64,000 nucleotides of DNA from Strix aluco (Eukaryota; Chordata; Aves; Strigiformes; Strigidae), in contig NC_133954.1 in assembly GCF_031877795.1 (NCBI RefSeq), positions 7,655,256 to 7,719,255 of the forward strand. The letters are read 5' to 3'. Position 1 is the stretch's first letter. Each line of letters opens with the position of its first letter. The translations under genes and the position numbers were made by a program. The notes under the pieces are model-generated. The model saw nothing but the letters and a program-made list of their open reading frames with translations, was not told where the DNA came from and ran no database searches. This document shows positions 52,115 to 63,111 of this stretch, piece after piece.

Positions 52115-55100
52115 TTCAGAAGAGTCTCATTTTGCATCTAATGAAAATTTTATTCTGATTTTTTGTTCTGTTTCTGAAACAAAGAGACATTTCCAACACC
52201 CAGCCACCGGAGATTAAAAAAAAAAAAAAAAGAATAAAATATTTATTTTAAAATGAGTAATAAACTAACCTAGGAGCTTGTATCTGAGGAGGATTTACAT
52301 TCACTCTGTTTTTCAGATGGGGAAAATGAGTCACCAACTAATGGCCAAGGGGAGTTGATGAACTGGAATGAATTACTTGGGGTTTCTCACCTTTCAAGGG
52401 AATTAAAACCTCTTTACCATCCTTCCAGTCTGGGCCTCAGACTGGTTTTTCACCCAAATAGGTGCAATTTTCCCAGGAGAGGGCTTGCATGCTCACCCTG
52501 GGAGCAAGGGACCCCGGAAGCCTCCTGTGAAGTAACAATTCCTGGCTGAAGTTTATCTTCAGTTTGCCTGGGAATTAAAATCTCCCTCATTTGCCCCATC
52601 CTCCCTCGGAAACAGGAGAAAGTCAATTCTTCCAGACTCCTTGGAGGCTTTTTCCTGCTCTCGGTGATTTTGTCTTCAGCCGCATTTGGAAGGAAACCAA
52701 CCCAACCGCTTTCTCCCAGTTCTTTGTAAATCATTCCCCTACCCCTTCCCCTTTCATACTCATATAAAGGAAATAATTAAAAGACCAGGAAAATGAGCTG
52801 TTGGCAAGTTTCCTGCAAAATTGCTCAGTGTTAGGGTGCCGTGCGGAGCTTGAAGCTTTTTGCAGGAGCAGGGTAGACGTTCAGGGGGCCTCCATCAGAG
52901 GGATTTGGCCAATTCTTGGGCTCTCTGCTCCCTTCCCCTTGCTCTGAGATGCCATTTTGCTGCCACTTTGCCAGAACTAAAGCACTGCTCGATACCCAGG
53001 TGGCTTCTTTTCAGCTTCAGATGAAGCCAGGCTTTGCACAGGAGCCTGCAATGTCACTGGAGTTACCAGCCAGCAGCAATTTGCATGAGTGAAGCTTTGA
53101 GGGAAACCAAAGTGTTTTCCCCCATTTATTCCTCAGCTCACCTGGCTGGGGCGTTACTTTAGAGTTCCCTGGGCAGCCCCATTGTACCCTCATTCTTGTG
53201 TTGCTGGGCTGGAGATGGGTTTTCTCAGCATATTTTGGGTAACAACTCACACCCCCTGTGCCAGACCCTCTGTGCTGGGTCTTACTGAGATGATTCAACA
53301 GCAGCAACAGGAATTTCATATGCTTGGAGGGAACCACTGCCTTGCCCTGGCCGCTGTATCCCCTCTCACATTGTCTTCCTTGCTAACTCCCCCCAGACGC
53401 ATCCATCTGGGCTTGTTTAACCTCTCCCTGCTCTCTCCAGGAAGGCCACATCCATTAAAGTAAAGCCCCATCATCGCCTCTTTTGGTTTGCACCCAGCTG
53501 CAGCAAAGCAGAATCACCTGGGGGAAACTGGGGGAAGAAGAAGAAGGGAAGGACTTTCACTTCCCTCTCTTTTCCCTTTCTTGCCTGTCCTCGCTGGCAG
53601 TGGCAGTGCTGTCCCTCCTTCCCAGGTGACCGAGGTGCAATATCTCTTAGATGCATTAAATCAGGGGTGGTTTAGAGTGAGGTGGCTGCAGGGGCTGGTC
53701 TTGGCTCTGTCACTGCTCAGACATCCTTGTCCCATGACAACCCGTGCCAGGACACCCCCATCCCACTCCCCTGTGTCCCCTACCCCGTATGGGGTGGTGG
53801 AGACACCCTGAGATGCAGGGACCTTCCCAGCTCTGCCCTGCCTTGCCAGGCACCTGGGCATGTTACTTTTTCCACCCACTGGCTTGTTCCCTTGTCTTTT
53901 GGGCCAGGTTTATCCTGGGCCAGGTTTATCCTGCCCCAGGCACAGCCCTGACTTCTGCTGGAGCTTCTGGATGCTGCAACAGCATCCACAGTTCCTCAAA
54001 GTTTGGACCACACACATGTTTTCCCAAACCTGGTCAATAGAGATGTGGTGGTGGGTTAAACCAGTGCCTTGTGATGCTGGCTCAGCCCCGTCTCTTTTGG
54101 TCTGGGCTACGGGGCTGGAAAAACCTCAGGCGAGGAGCTAAGAGCAGGTTAAAAGAGGAAGGCAGCCATGCTGCTCTCCCGGGGGCCGTTAGCCCCCACC
54201 TCAATGCCACTGGCCTCCGAGCAGCCCCCCGCGCTCGCACGGCACGAGGCAGCCTCGGGGCTGTGCCGTGCCTGGCGCTGGCACCTGGCCATCGCCCCAG
54301 CGCTCCCGGCTTTGCCGCCGACCTGCTTTCCATTATTTGGGAATGTGGCTCTCGCCAGCATATGGGAGGCAGATTTTGGCTGGGGGTGCGGAGGGGGGAG
54401 ATGGGGCTGCTGACGCTGACCTGCATCCTCTGCTCGGGGCAGGTACCGCGGGGCTGTTCGCAGGTTGGGGTTGTCTCTGGGGTCAGGGAATGAAGCATCT
54501 CCAAATCCCCCCCTCCCTGTGGCTGGTTGCACCCCCAAAGCTGGGCTAAAGCATCGGGGGAACCTGCAAGAACGCTTGCTCGGCTTGCTTCTGGAGGCAG
54601 ACAGATGGATGGGGAAGAAATATTGGTGAGATTAGTGTTTGTCAGCTGCAGCTGGGCGCTGGGAGCTGTTGTTTCACTTGCAAAGCCCTGCTGCTATTCG
54701 GGAAGCTCAGCTTTCTTTTCCCATCTTTGTCCTTCTGCAAAGGGAAGATCCCAGCTCCCCGTAGGGGCCAGGAGTTGAATCAAAAGCATCTCAGTGCATC
54801 GTGGGGTTTTAATGTGCTGGGTTTTTTTTTTCTCCCCCCCTTTTTCTCTGTGACTGGTGAGGTTATTCGAGACCTTGTGCTGGGGATGGCGAGTGATTTA
54901 GCGAAGCGATGGTTCTTTGCTGGGGGTGATGGTGTCCGGAGCGGGTGTGTGGATCCAGCACGGGTCTGTCCCAGTGCTCCGGTGCTGGTGGCTGTCCTCC
55001 TCCACCTCCCGCCCCGCCCTGGGCCAGCCCCCAGCCTGGGGGAGCCCCTCCAGAGCTCCTTACAGCAGACGCAAGATTAAGCAGGGGGCTGCTCTCTCCC

Positions 55101-56669
55101 TCCCCAGGCACCCATAAAGAACGGGAAGGAAGTTTTCCAGGGCCTTTTCCCCAGCCTTACTCACCAGCCGATGCAAACATCAGGCTTCTTTCCAGATCTT
55201 ATTGTTCTTTTTTTTTTTTATTCTTTTTTTTTTTTTTTTCCCTCCTGCACTAACCATAAATCAGGTTGCTCTCCCCAAGGACCATCTAATGCAGCTGATC
55301 CCACACATGAAGACCACCTCACAAAGCTCCTTCTCTCCCTCTCTCCCCAGCACAGCTTCAGCCAGGGATGCAGGCAGGGTGACGGAGGGGGAGAGGATGC
55401 TCATCCCCCTCCCGGGTCCTGCGTGCTGGCTCCAGGCTCCTTCCCAGGCATTGCAGGCAGAAACCTTTCAGCTCACGCTCGCAGCCCGACTCCGCTCCTC
55501 TTCTCCGTTCCAGCCTTTTTCCCAGGGGAGGATGGGGATTAAGAGGAAGCAGATTAAATCTAATGGATTGATTGCAATTATTCTCCCTTGTTTGTTTGCA
55601 GTACCGTGTGGGAGCCTGAAAAACGGAAAGGGAATGCGCTTTCTGTGTGTGCAGTCCTGGTCCTCATTACTTTTCTTGCTAAAGAGTGACCCAGGCCAGC
55701 CAAAAATAAAACCAGCTACATTTGAGCATTCTATTTCAAGCTCTTATAAACTGCGATGTGCAAATACTTCTGTGTACAAACCCACACGCGATCCTGTGCG
55801 AAGCAGCTCCAACACCAGCCCCGTGAGGTCCCAACCGCCCTCACCCATGTGTCCCACGTTCGCTGGGGACACGCACCCTCCTAGGAGCCATCGGAAGCTC
55901 TTTGGGGCAAGACCCAACCTCTTGTTTGGGGGAAGTTTTACCTGTCACCATGCCTGGCAGTTTTCCCCCTAATTTGGTTGTCCAAGGGCCATGGTGTGAG
56001 TGTTTAGCATCACAAATGCACCCTGTATCCCTTTGCCCACCCAGAGCTGAGCCCTCCAAGCCCTTCCTGGACTTGTTGTAAAAACCTACCACTACCCAAA
56101 TAAATCTCCCTGGGTCTGGGGGTTTCATGTAGGGTCTCGGGAGGCTGCTCCTGCACTTTGGGGTGCTGAGGGCAGCATTGCAAATAACACTGGGATGCAG
56201 AAATCAGCACCTTGAGCCCAGAGCAGCAAATGCTTCAAAATAAGTGGACTTGAGCCTTTTAATGCTCTTTTACAGCAGCTGAAGTAACTCGGAGGGGCAG
56301 GAGGAGGAAGCTACTCTCTTTTTCTACGTTTTTTTCCCCAACGTTGAAGGTCTCTCCTGCAGTGCCATCCCAGGGAGTGGGGCAAGAGCATGGGGATGCT
56401 GCCCAGCACCGTAGGAAGCTGTTGTACAAATCTGGATAAGTCGTGCAAAGCTCCCAACGCCACATTTCTGGCTGAGATCCGAGTCTCCTCTCCCAAGAAA
56501 TCCTCCTCCATCAGATAAGATTAAACTTTACATTCCTGCTGTTTATAAGGTTAAAGTAGGAGGATGGGGAAGAAAGAAGAAAAAAAAAAAACCACCCTTG
56601 AAGGCTTTGAGGCGACCTTTCCTATCATGGATTCACAAACCTCAGTTCTTGGGGGGGTGGGAAACAAGC
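52115..56669. other. Intergenic, between the hairpin and the NGFR 3' end
   Basis: No gene is recognised. Contents: an A run at about 52,216-52,231, a direct 18-bp duplication at 53,903-53,938 (GGGCCAGGTTTATCCT twice), a GC-rich, CpG-containing patch at 54,170-54,330, and T runs at 55,207-55,240. An AT-rich island at 55,545-55,800 contains a homeobox-type ATTA/TAAT cluster. The 256-codon plus-strand frame at 55,202-55,972 starts in the T run and has no domain. Confidence 0.5.
53903..53938. repeat. Short direct duplication, 18 bp twice
   Basis: The sequence GGGCCAGGTTTATCCTG occurs twice in tandem, the second copy running into a C-rich variant. It is a simple local duplication with no evident function. 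Confidence 0.8.
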
Positions 56670-59601
56670 AGCACACCAACGTAGTGATGCTCTTTATTGG
56701 CATCCGATGGATACACAAGGACAGCTACCCACCCGGCCGGCGCAGCGGCCTGCTACCCCCCGTGCATCGCCCCCCCCCACCTCATGCTGCTCACACCCCA
56801 CCCACAAACCCCCCAAACTCCTTCTACGACGGCTATTTCTTCACCGTAAAACTTCCTAATGAATCGGCACTGGTATTACAGAGGGGTGAGTGGAGAAACA
56901 CACGTTCTTTGTACAACAGAAACATTAGAAAAGGACACAAAACGTACCGACGAGCACTAACTTTGGCTTGGTTTTCCCTCCTGGTTTTTTTTTTTGTTTG
57001 TTTTATTTATTTCCTGCAACCAGGGATTTGAGGCATCCCCCGGCTTCTCTTTGGATGCTGAGTTTGTCTCAGTTTCCTCAGCCCTGAGGAAATCCCTTTA
57101 CTATGGCAATTGAAACCTGAGACCATGGCAATATTGTCCTGAAGAAAATAAATTTCCAGCTGGCAAGATATGGCCAGGTTGGCTTGTCAGACTGAATCGG
57201 GCAGTTTGTTTTGCTTTTGATCTGGGCACTTTATTCCAGTTGCCCTCAGTTCATATTTGAGTCATTTCACCAAAAAAAGGGATCGATGGAAAGAACCTGA
57301 CGATAACCAACACTTAAATTCATCCAAAAGCATCCCTGTGGATGGCTTGGTCTGGCAGGAGCTGGCACCCCAGGCGGGGGTTTGCGAGCCAGAGTCGTCC
57401 ACTGCAAGTGGGATTGCAAATTTGGGGCAGTTTCCTTGGATTTTAGTGACGGGAGAGGTTTGACACTCAGACGTGGGACTCACAGCCCTGTCAGGGCCAA
57501 GTGTTTCTAACCAACGGGTTTGGCATGGGCAGCCAGCGGCCAGTGTCACAGGGGTTGTTTCTCTGAAGGGATCTTTGCTCTTTTGCTGCACGAGGGCAGG
57601 AGGCATCGAATATCCCATCCTGGAGATCCAGATTCAGCCTGTCCTGCTTTATCACCCAAAGCACATGGGGCAAAATTCCCAAAAGCTTTTGAAGGACCTG
57701 GGTGCTCAAATCCTGTTGACGCAGGCTCCAATCCCTCGGCAAGCACTGAGCTCTCCCTCCTGACACCCGGCAACTCTGCCGGGAGCAGCCACATCCTTCC
57801 ATGTTCCCAAGTTTCTCATGGACCTGCTGCAGTGATTTTTGGGGTGTACATGTTTCCCTGCTTCCCCATTGAGTCTTTAAGGCCAGAAACGAGGTGGGAC
57901 CAAAGGCTTGGGCTGCAAAATGAAGGCTCGCCTTGCAGGCGGAAAGGCTGTGAGGAAGAGCAGAGGAGCCAGGGCGGGCGCCATCACCCCGTGTCACACG
58001 TAGAAACATCAAGCAGTTAGTAAAACAACATGATATTATTTACAAGTCTTGCTTATCTCCTTAAGGAGGGGAGGAAAATCACCTTCTGCCTTCAGGAAAG
58101 AGTTTCTCTCTGAATCCAGAGGTGAAGGGGGAGTCTGTAAGCGCAGACGTACCGGCACTGGTGCCGTGCACCAGCTCGCCTTGCAGTCCTTCCTCTGCAA
58201 AAAACTTGTGATGCTCCAGGTGAGTGAGACATCAAAGCAGTAGCTGGGCTGGGGACATCCCCCAGGACCACCCCGGCTGCTCGGTGGCAGCTCGTGGGGG
58301 GAACAGGGTGCTCACCCACCCAGCGGCTGCTCTCCAGCATCACCCATGAGTGAGCTGGGTGCTGGGCGGGGAGTTGATATGCCAAGAAAATGCACTTATA
58401 GCTCTGGAGGCGTAGAGGCGGTGAGTGATGTCCCTTTCCCCGGGGCTGCGGTGGGGTCCTGGCAGAGGGAGGTGTTGGGGCCACCCAAGGGTGCCCTGGG
58501 GAGGCAGTTGGTGCACCGAGGGTGGGCAGCACCCGCTGTGTGCCCGGACGGAGGTGAAGGACCCACGGGGGAGCAGGCAGGGGCATTTCTGAGCCACCCT
58601 TCACAGTGCTGGAGGAGAAGGAGCCCTTACAAGCAGGGGGTCGGGACCACCAGCCCCGGCCGGGTCTGCAGGCGAGCAGGGACAGTGCAATGGTGTCAGG
58701 GTGGCTTTGCTCCTGGGTCGGTGCAGGGTGGAGATGCCGGGGCTGGTGCCAGGGGAAGGACGAGCAGAGCCCTTTTGTCATGTCCCCACTGTGGGCAGGC
58801 ACTTTTTCAGCCCTTTAGACCTTCAGTGTCCCCCCTGTGTAGCTCCAGCATCCCCAGGTGAGCTGGGCACTGGCAAGGGAGGTCGTGGCACCCAGACGTC
58901 TGGTCCTCAATGTTCGGGTGGTCCCGGCTGCTCCTCATTGAGACCAAACGCTGGCAGCCCTGGGGAGCGTGTGCAGGGGCTGCGCCCCCCAAATTTCACA
59001 GTGTAGGTTGAGCTGCTGGAAGCCAAGTCCTTTCCCCCAGCCCACTTGTCATGGCACGGCCTGGCCGTAGGACCAGCCCCCTCCCCAAATCCTGGTACAG
59101 CAGCTCCAGTGCTCTTCATGCCCAGCCCAGCCCTGCCCTTCACCTGCGGTTTGGGGAAAGCAGCTGGATTTCAGGGCATTAGAGGGGAGCAGGAGATAGA
59201 GGCAGGGTGGGCCAAGGAGGAAGGGCAGGAGGAAGAGGAGAACTGGAGCCCCAAGGAGGAAGGAGAAGGGCTGGAAGGGGAGAGAGGGCTGAGAGGCGGT
59301 GCTCATTCCTGTGTCCATCTGTCCAGCCTCACGGGGCTGCAGAGGATGCCCTGGCAGCAGATGGGCTTTGGGTGTTGAATCTCAACACCCGACCCGCTTA
59401 TGGGCTGCCGGGGGGAGTTGGCGTTGGGAGGGGGCGATACCGAAAACAGGAGCTCAGTGCATATAGGACTGTAAATTGGGGGGGCCCGGGGAGCCCCCAC
59501 TTCCTTCCCACCCTCCCCTCCGGGGCTCTTGTTGCCAGGGAGGGGAGAGGCAAAGGGAAGAAGGGGGAAGGGGACCCCACGGGGCTGCCCCGGGCCACCC
59601 T
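56670..59601 (-). other. NGFR: NGFR 3' UTR (proposed)
   Basis: This extends about 2.9 kb from the NGFR stop to a canonical AATAAA at 56698-56693 followed by a GT-rich element. Human NGFR also has a long 3' UTR (about 2 kb, from memory). Another AATAAA on the minus strand lies near 57,232-57,227, and AATAAATAAA near 57,010-57,001, so alternative ends are possible. Open frames within it (for example minus 58,092-58,802, 236 codons) lack known domains. Confidence 0.6.
56693..56698 (-). promoter_or_regulatory. Candidate NGFR polyadenylation signal
   Basis: The minus strand reads GATGCCAATAAAGAGCATC. About 20 nt further on there is a GT-rich stretch, GTTGGTGTGCTGCTTGTTT, the classic downstream element. 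This combination is the best terminator-like signal between the NGFR stop and the intergenic region. Confidence 0.7.
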
Positions 59602-59903
59602 TCAGACAGGGGAGGTGGCGGTGGACTCGCTGTACAAGCTCTCGGCGATGTCCCCGCGCTGGATCTTGCGCAGGGCAGTGAGCAGGGCGTCGAGGGTGGC
59701 CGTCTCCTTGGAGGACCAGTCGGCCAGGAGAGCCCGGGCAGGCGATTCCTCCCGGGTGAAGGAGTCTATGAGATCCTCTTTGTAGCCCAGCTCCTCAGCC
59801 AGCTGCCTCCACGTCTCCTCCACAGAGCTGCCCAGCAGCTTCTCCACCTCCTCCTGCTTGCTGGGTGGCAGGTTGGTGTAGAGGTTCCCATCTCCTTTGG
59901 GGG
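59602..59903 (-). CDS. NGFR: NGFR exon 6 (death domain and C terminus)
   Basis: The acceptor CCTTCCCAG precedes CCCCCAAAGG. The split alanine codon joins to exon 5. The exon encodes KGDGNLYTNLPPSKQEEVEKLL and the six-helix death domain (ETWRQLAEELGY, LIDSFTREESPARALLADW, TLDALLTALRKIQRGDIAESL). It ends SESTATSPV, the PDZ-binding-like tail conserved in p75NTR, at TGA 59604-59602. Confidence 0.97.
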
Positions 59904-62900
59904 CTGGGAAGGATGAAGGAGCGTTAAACCCATCCCTGAGGTGCCCTTGCCCACCCTGTAGCCCCCACTTCGCCCTACCTGGCCCCTGGGTGCTCTGGCT
60001 GGGCGGCTGCTGGTCGTGCAGGCTCTGGCTGTCCACCGAGATGCCGCTGTCGCTGTGCAGCTTCTCCCCCTCCGGCGAAGGCGTCTGGTTCACCGGGCGG
60101 TTGTTGGCCCCTTGCTTGTTCTGTTTGCAGTTGTTCCACCTGCAGGGAGAGGTGCAGGGAGGTGACAGCCGGCGGTGACATCCCCCAGGCAGGGAGCACA
60201 TTTGTTGCTTTGTCACCCTTTCTTAGAACCACTTCTCCCAGGGAGAAGTGTTTCTCCTGCAGCCTCAAACCTCTCCAGGATGGTGCTGGATTGGTTTAAA
60301 CTGTCATTTACAGCTGCCAAGCGAGTGCTGAGCTCCTGAGCTTCGCGAGGGATCAGGGCAGGGCTTCCTTCTGCGTGGATCTGCTGCAAAAATGTGGCTG
60401 TGCTGCCAGAGCACACCGGAGTCCCGGGGCTGCCTGTGGGTTCCCCCCTGCCTGTGGGTCTCCCCCCACCCCCAGGGTGCCTCCAGCCCAGGGTGCTGGG
60501 GAGCTGCTGAGCCAGCCCTGGCTTGCCCAGGCAGATGCAAACCCAGCACACCAGGGATGAGCTGCTGAGCATGATCGGCCGTGACGGCTGCCCGCAGCGT
60601 GCCAGAACAAGAAGGAGCCAGGTGGGGGGCAGATTGCAATGAGGGCTCCCCCACCCTGCACCCCCACCCTGCTGCCATCTCCCTTTCACCCCTCAACTGC
60701 CTGATTTCTCATGCATTTTTGGAAATCCACCTCCTACCCACCCAGCCTGGTCCCCTCCCTCCCTTGTTGGTGACAGCGGGACCTCCAAGGAGGGGGACAC
60801 AGTCTGCTTCCTACTACCCAAATCCTCTGCTATGACCCCACGGTGCTGCCATGGTCCTCTACCTTTTGAAAGCGATGTAGGCCACCAGCCCCACCACCAC
60901 GGCTGCCAGGATGGAGCAGTAGACAGGGATGAGGTTGTCGGCCGTGCCGCGGCTCACAACGGGCTGCGAGCTGCCCATGATGGTGGTGACGGTGTCTGCC
61001 AGGGTGCTGGGCATCACTTCAGTGTTGAAGGGGTCCCTGGTGATGGGCTCCGGGCTGTCGGAGCCTCCCAGGGATGGTGTGTGTGTTGTCCAGCGAGGGT
61101 GCAGGTCTGCCAGGCAGGAGGAGAAAAAAATGAGAATAATTAGTCACGCAGCCAGCCATGCTTTGTGGTGGGTGAATTGTTGAAGGGACAATGATCTCTG
61201 CAGGGATCTTCTTCCAGAGGTGCCAGCTCTGCCCCATCCCCTTGTCCCCAGACTTGGCCTTATGGTCAGTGTGAGGTTAATGATTGGACTATATGATCTT
61301 CAAGGTCTTTTTCCAACCAAGATGATTCTGTGAAACCACCATGTTCCCTGGCCCCAGGTAGCACCAGCGTCCCTGGTCCCCAGGACAAGGTGGAGCTGTC
61401 CCCTGCCCTGAATGGCTGATGGTGCCCGGTTGTGGCTGGACACGGACATGACTTTGAAAGCTCTTCTTTCCCAGCGTTCGGTTTGCTCAAGTCCTGCAGC
61501 TCTTCCCACCATGTGCAAGCTGCAAACTGAGCCCTGGGCTCCCATCGCTGGTACCGAAGCCCAGGGAAGCAGCTCCAGCTGCCTCCCCTCCACCTTACAC
61601 CTGTGTAAGGCAACCCAGCTGCCTCTGCAGCTCGCACGGAGCCGGGTTCACCCTCTGCCAGCACCACCAGAGCCTGGATTTGCCCCTTTCCCGGCCCCTG
61701 CCTGTAGCCCTGCACCCCACCAGCCCGGCCCTGTTTGGGAGTGACCCCGTTCCTGCCGCACCCAGGCGTGTCCCGCCGAGCGACTGGATCCGTCTTGTCT
61801 TGCCCCAGGGAAACGCTCTCACCTGCAGCTGCCCCATCCCCTCCCCTGGGTGCCGGCTCCCTCCCAACCCCCCCAGGCCCCTCTCCAGGGTCCATAGGAC
61901 CAAGCGGGTGCCACAGCAGGTTTCTGGCACCTCACTTCGCCGGCCCTCCGGCTGGACCCTGCTGCCCTTTTGGAGCGGCGCTTTGGTGGCCGCTGTGGCC
62001 ATTTCCAGCAGGGCCCCGCTGCCGGCTAACAAAGCTGGCCCTGTGCTCCTTGACTTATGGCTCCATTTACTCAACCCTTTCAAGGGAGCTACGCTGGCTG
62101 CCCCCGTGCTGTGAATCAGCGGCGCCCGGGACAAAGCTCTTTTCTCCCCGGTCGGGTTTGGGGCAGGGAATCGCGCTGCTGCTGCCAAGAAGCAACCGGG
62201 GTGTCCCCAGCCGAAGCAGCCCTGGGGGGCTGTGCATGGCAGCAGGGTACGGGCTGGCACGGCTGCCCGTGAGTGATGCTCTCCCCCTTCCTTCCCTTGG
62301 GCACCAAACCCTCCTGGGCTGTCCCCTGGCTCTTCGGGGCAGTTAATTCCCATCAGAAACCCATCAGCTGCCAAGTTCCCTCCTGATGAAGGCTAAGGCA
62401 GCGGCGAGCGTGGCATCTGAGACTGGTGAACATCTTGGCTCTGCTTGCTGTTCCAAAAGCCACCCAGCAGAGTGTCTGCACCCACAGCAGCCTCCTGCCC
62501 AGGAAGCCCCTGGAAAGGGCTGGGCAGACCCTGGGGCTGGGCATTTGCCAGGGAGATGAGGGCTCAGGAAGCTGTATTCTGCAATGTCCGAGGGCTGGGG
62601 GTCTCCACTGGACACCGGGGTCCTCTCCTCCAAACCCAGGGACATGCCCTGGCTGTGGTGCAAAGGGAAACTGAGGCAGGGAGTGCTACAGGAGACTCGG
62701 CAAACCCCCTCTCCCCTCTGCAACGGCTCTCCACGAAAAAACCAGCGTTACCTCTGCATTCGGCATCCGAGATGGCCGTGCACTCCTTCACCATCACTTC
62801 ATTCTCCTCGCAGGTGGTGCAGGGCAGGCAGGGGTCCACGAAGTTGGCTTCACTGGAGAAGGTGCCCTCGGGACACTCCTCGCAGACCGTGTCCTGCGAG

Positions 62901-63111
62901 TCCTGGCAGGGGAACATGAGGCCGAAGCCCACCTCGCACACCCGGCACTCCTTGCAGCTCCCGCTCAGCTCGTCCTGGTAGTAGCCGTAGGCGCAGCGGC
63001 ACACGGCGTCGTCGGACTCCACGCAGGGCGCAGACATGCTCTGCAGCCCCACGCACTGCGTGCAGGGCTTGCACGGCTCCGTGGCGCTCACCGTGTCCGA
63101 GTAGGTGACGC
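59602..63111 (-). CDS. NGFR: NGFR (p75 neurotrophin receptor, TNFRSF16), coding exons 3-6; 5' end outside window
   Basis: The coding segments are 63111-62752, 61106-60863, 60139-59979 and 59903-59602, all with GT/AG junctions and consistent phase, giving about 355 of an expected 425 or so residues. p75NTR is a single-pass TNF-receptor-family protein that binds NGF, BDNF, NT-3, NT-4 and proneurotrophins and signals through adaptors or a death domain. Visible in order: cysteine-rich repeats 2-4, a Thr/Ser/Pro-rich stalk, a transmembrane helix with the conserved cysteine and AxxxG motif, a juxtamembrane WNNCKQNKQ segment, the conserved LHSDSGISVDSQSLHD block, the death domain, and a C-terminal SPV. 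Missing to the right are the signal peptide and CRD1 exons. All diagnostic residues seen are intact. Confidence 0.97.
59904..59978 (-). other. NGFR: NGFR intron 5, 75 nt and in frame
   Basis: The donor is GTAGGG and the acceptor TTCCCAG. Its length is exactly 75 nt and it contains no stop in the NGFR frame, so the reading frame runs uninterrupted from exon 5 to exon 6. Confidence 0.93.
59979..60139 (-). CDS. NGFR: NGFR exon 5 (juxtamembrane intracellular region)
   Basis: 161 nt between acceptor CCCTGCAG and donor CCAG/GTAGGG. It completes the arginine split from exon 4 and encodes WNNCKQNKQGANNRPVNQ and LHSDSGISVDSQSLHDQQ. The juxtamembrane cysteine is the position that is palmitoylated in mammals. 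This is the region sometimes called the Chopper domain and linker. Confidence 0.96.
60140..60862 (-). other. NGFR: NGFR intron 4
   Basis: 723 bp with a GTAGAG donor and a CTGCAG acceptor. Open frames inside are proline/glycine-rich and lack domains. Nothing else seen. Confidence 0.92.
60863..61106 (-). CDS. NGFR: NGFR exon 4 (stalk and transmembrane helix)
   Basis: 244 nt. The acceptor TGGCAG precedes ACCTGCACC; the donor is AAAAG/GTAGAG. It encodes the extracellular stalk (LHPRWTTHTPSLGGSDSPEP, then TRDPFNTEVMPSTLADTV and MGSSQPVVSRGTADN), which is rich in O-glycosylation-prone residues. The membrane helix, IPVYCSILAAVVVGLVAYIAF, follows with the cysteine that links p75NTR dimers and the AxxxG motif. 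The stalk is the alpha-secretase cleavage region in mammals. Confidence 0.96.
61107..62751 (-). other. NGFR: NGFR intron 3
   Basis: 1,645 bp with a GTAACG donor and a CCTGGCAG acceptor. It contains a CR1 3' end on the opposite strand (61,282-61,334). The 259-codon minus-strand frame at 61,595-62,374 has no domain and is a GC-rich artefact. Confidence 0.92.
61282..61334 (+). mobile_element. CR1 LINE fragment, extreme 3' end
   Basis: GATTGGACTATATGATCTTC, then AAGGTCTTTTTCCAACC and a GATTCTGTGA tail, match the CR1 3' terminus in forward orientation. It is antisense to NGFR and lies in intron 3. Only about 50 bp can be recognised. Confidence 0.8.
62752..63111 (-). CDS. NGFR: NGFR exon 3 (cysteine-rich repeats 2-4)
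   Basis: 360 nt from acceptor CCTGCCAG to donor AGAG/GTAACG. It encodes VTYSDTVSATEPCKPCTQC, then SMSAPCVESDDAVCRCAYGY, CRVCEVGFGLMFPCQD, CEECPEGTFSSEANFVDPC and TCEENEVMVKECTAISDAEC. These cysteines form CRD2, CRD3 and CRD4, which with CRD1 make the neurotrophin-binding ectodomain. The first codon is split: one base lies in exon 2, outside the window. Confidence 0.97.

Noticed and set aside
55202-55972. 256-codon plus-strand open frame starting with a poly-Phe run
   Set aside because: The start is translation of a T homopolymer and the rest has no domain. A noncoding exon remains possible.
61595-62374. 259-codon minus-strand open frame inside NGFR intron 3
   Set aside because: It lies wholly within a well-defined intron and has GC-driven composition with no domain.
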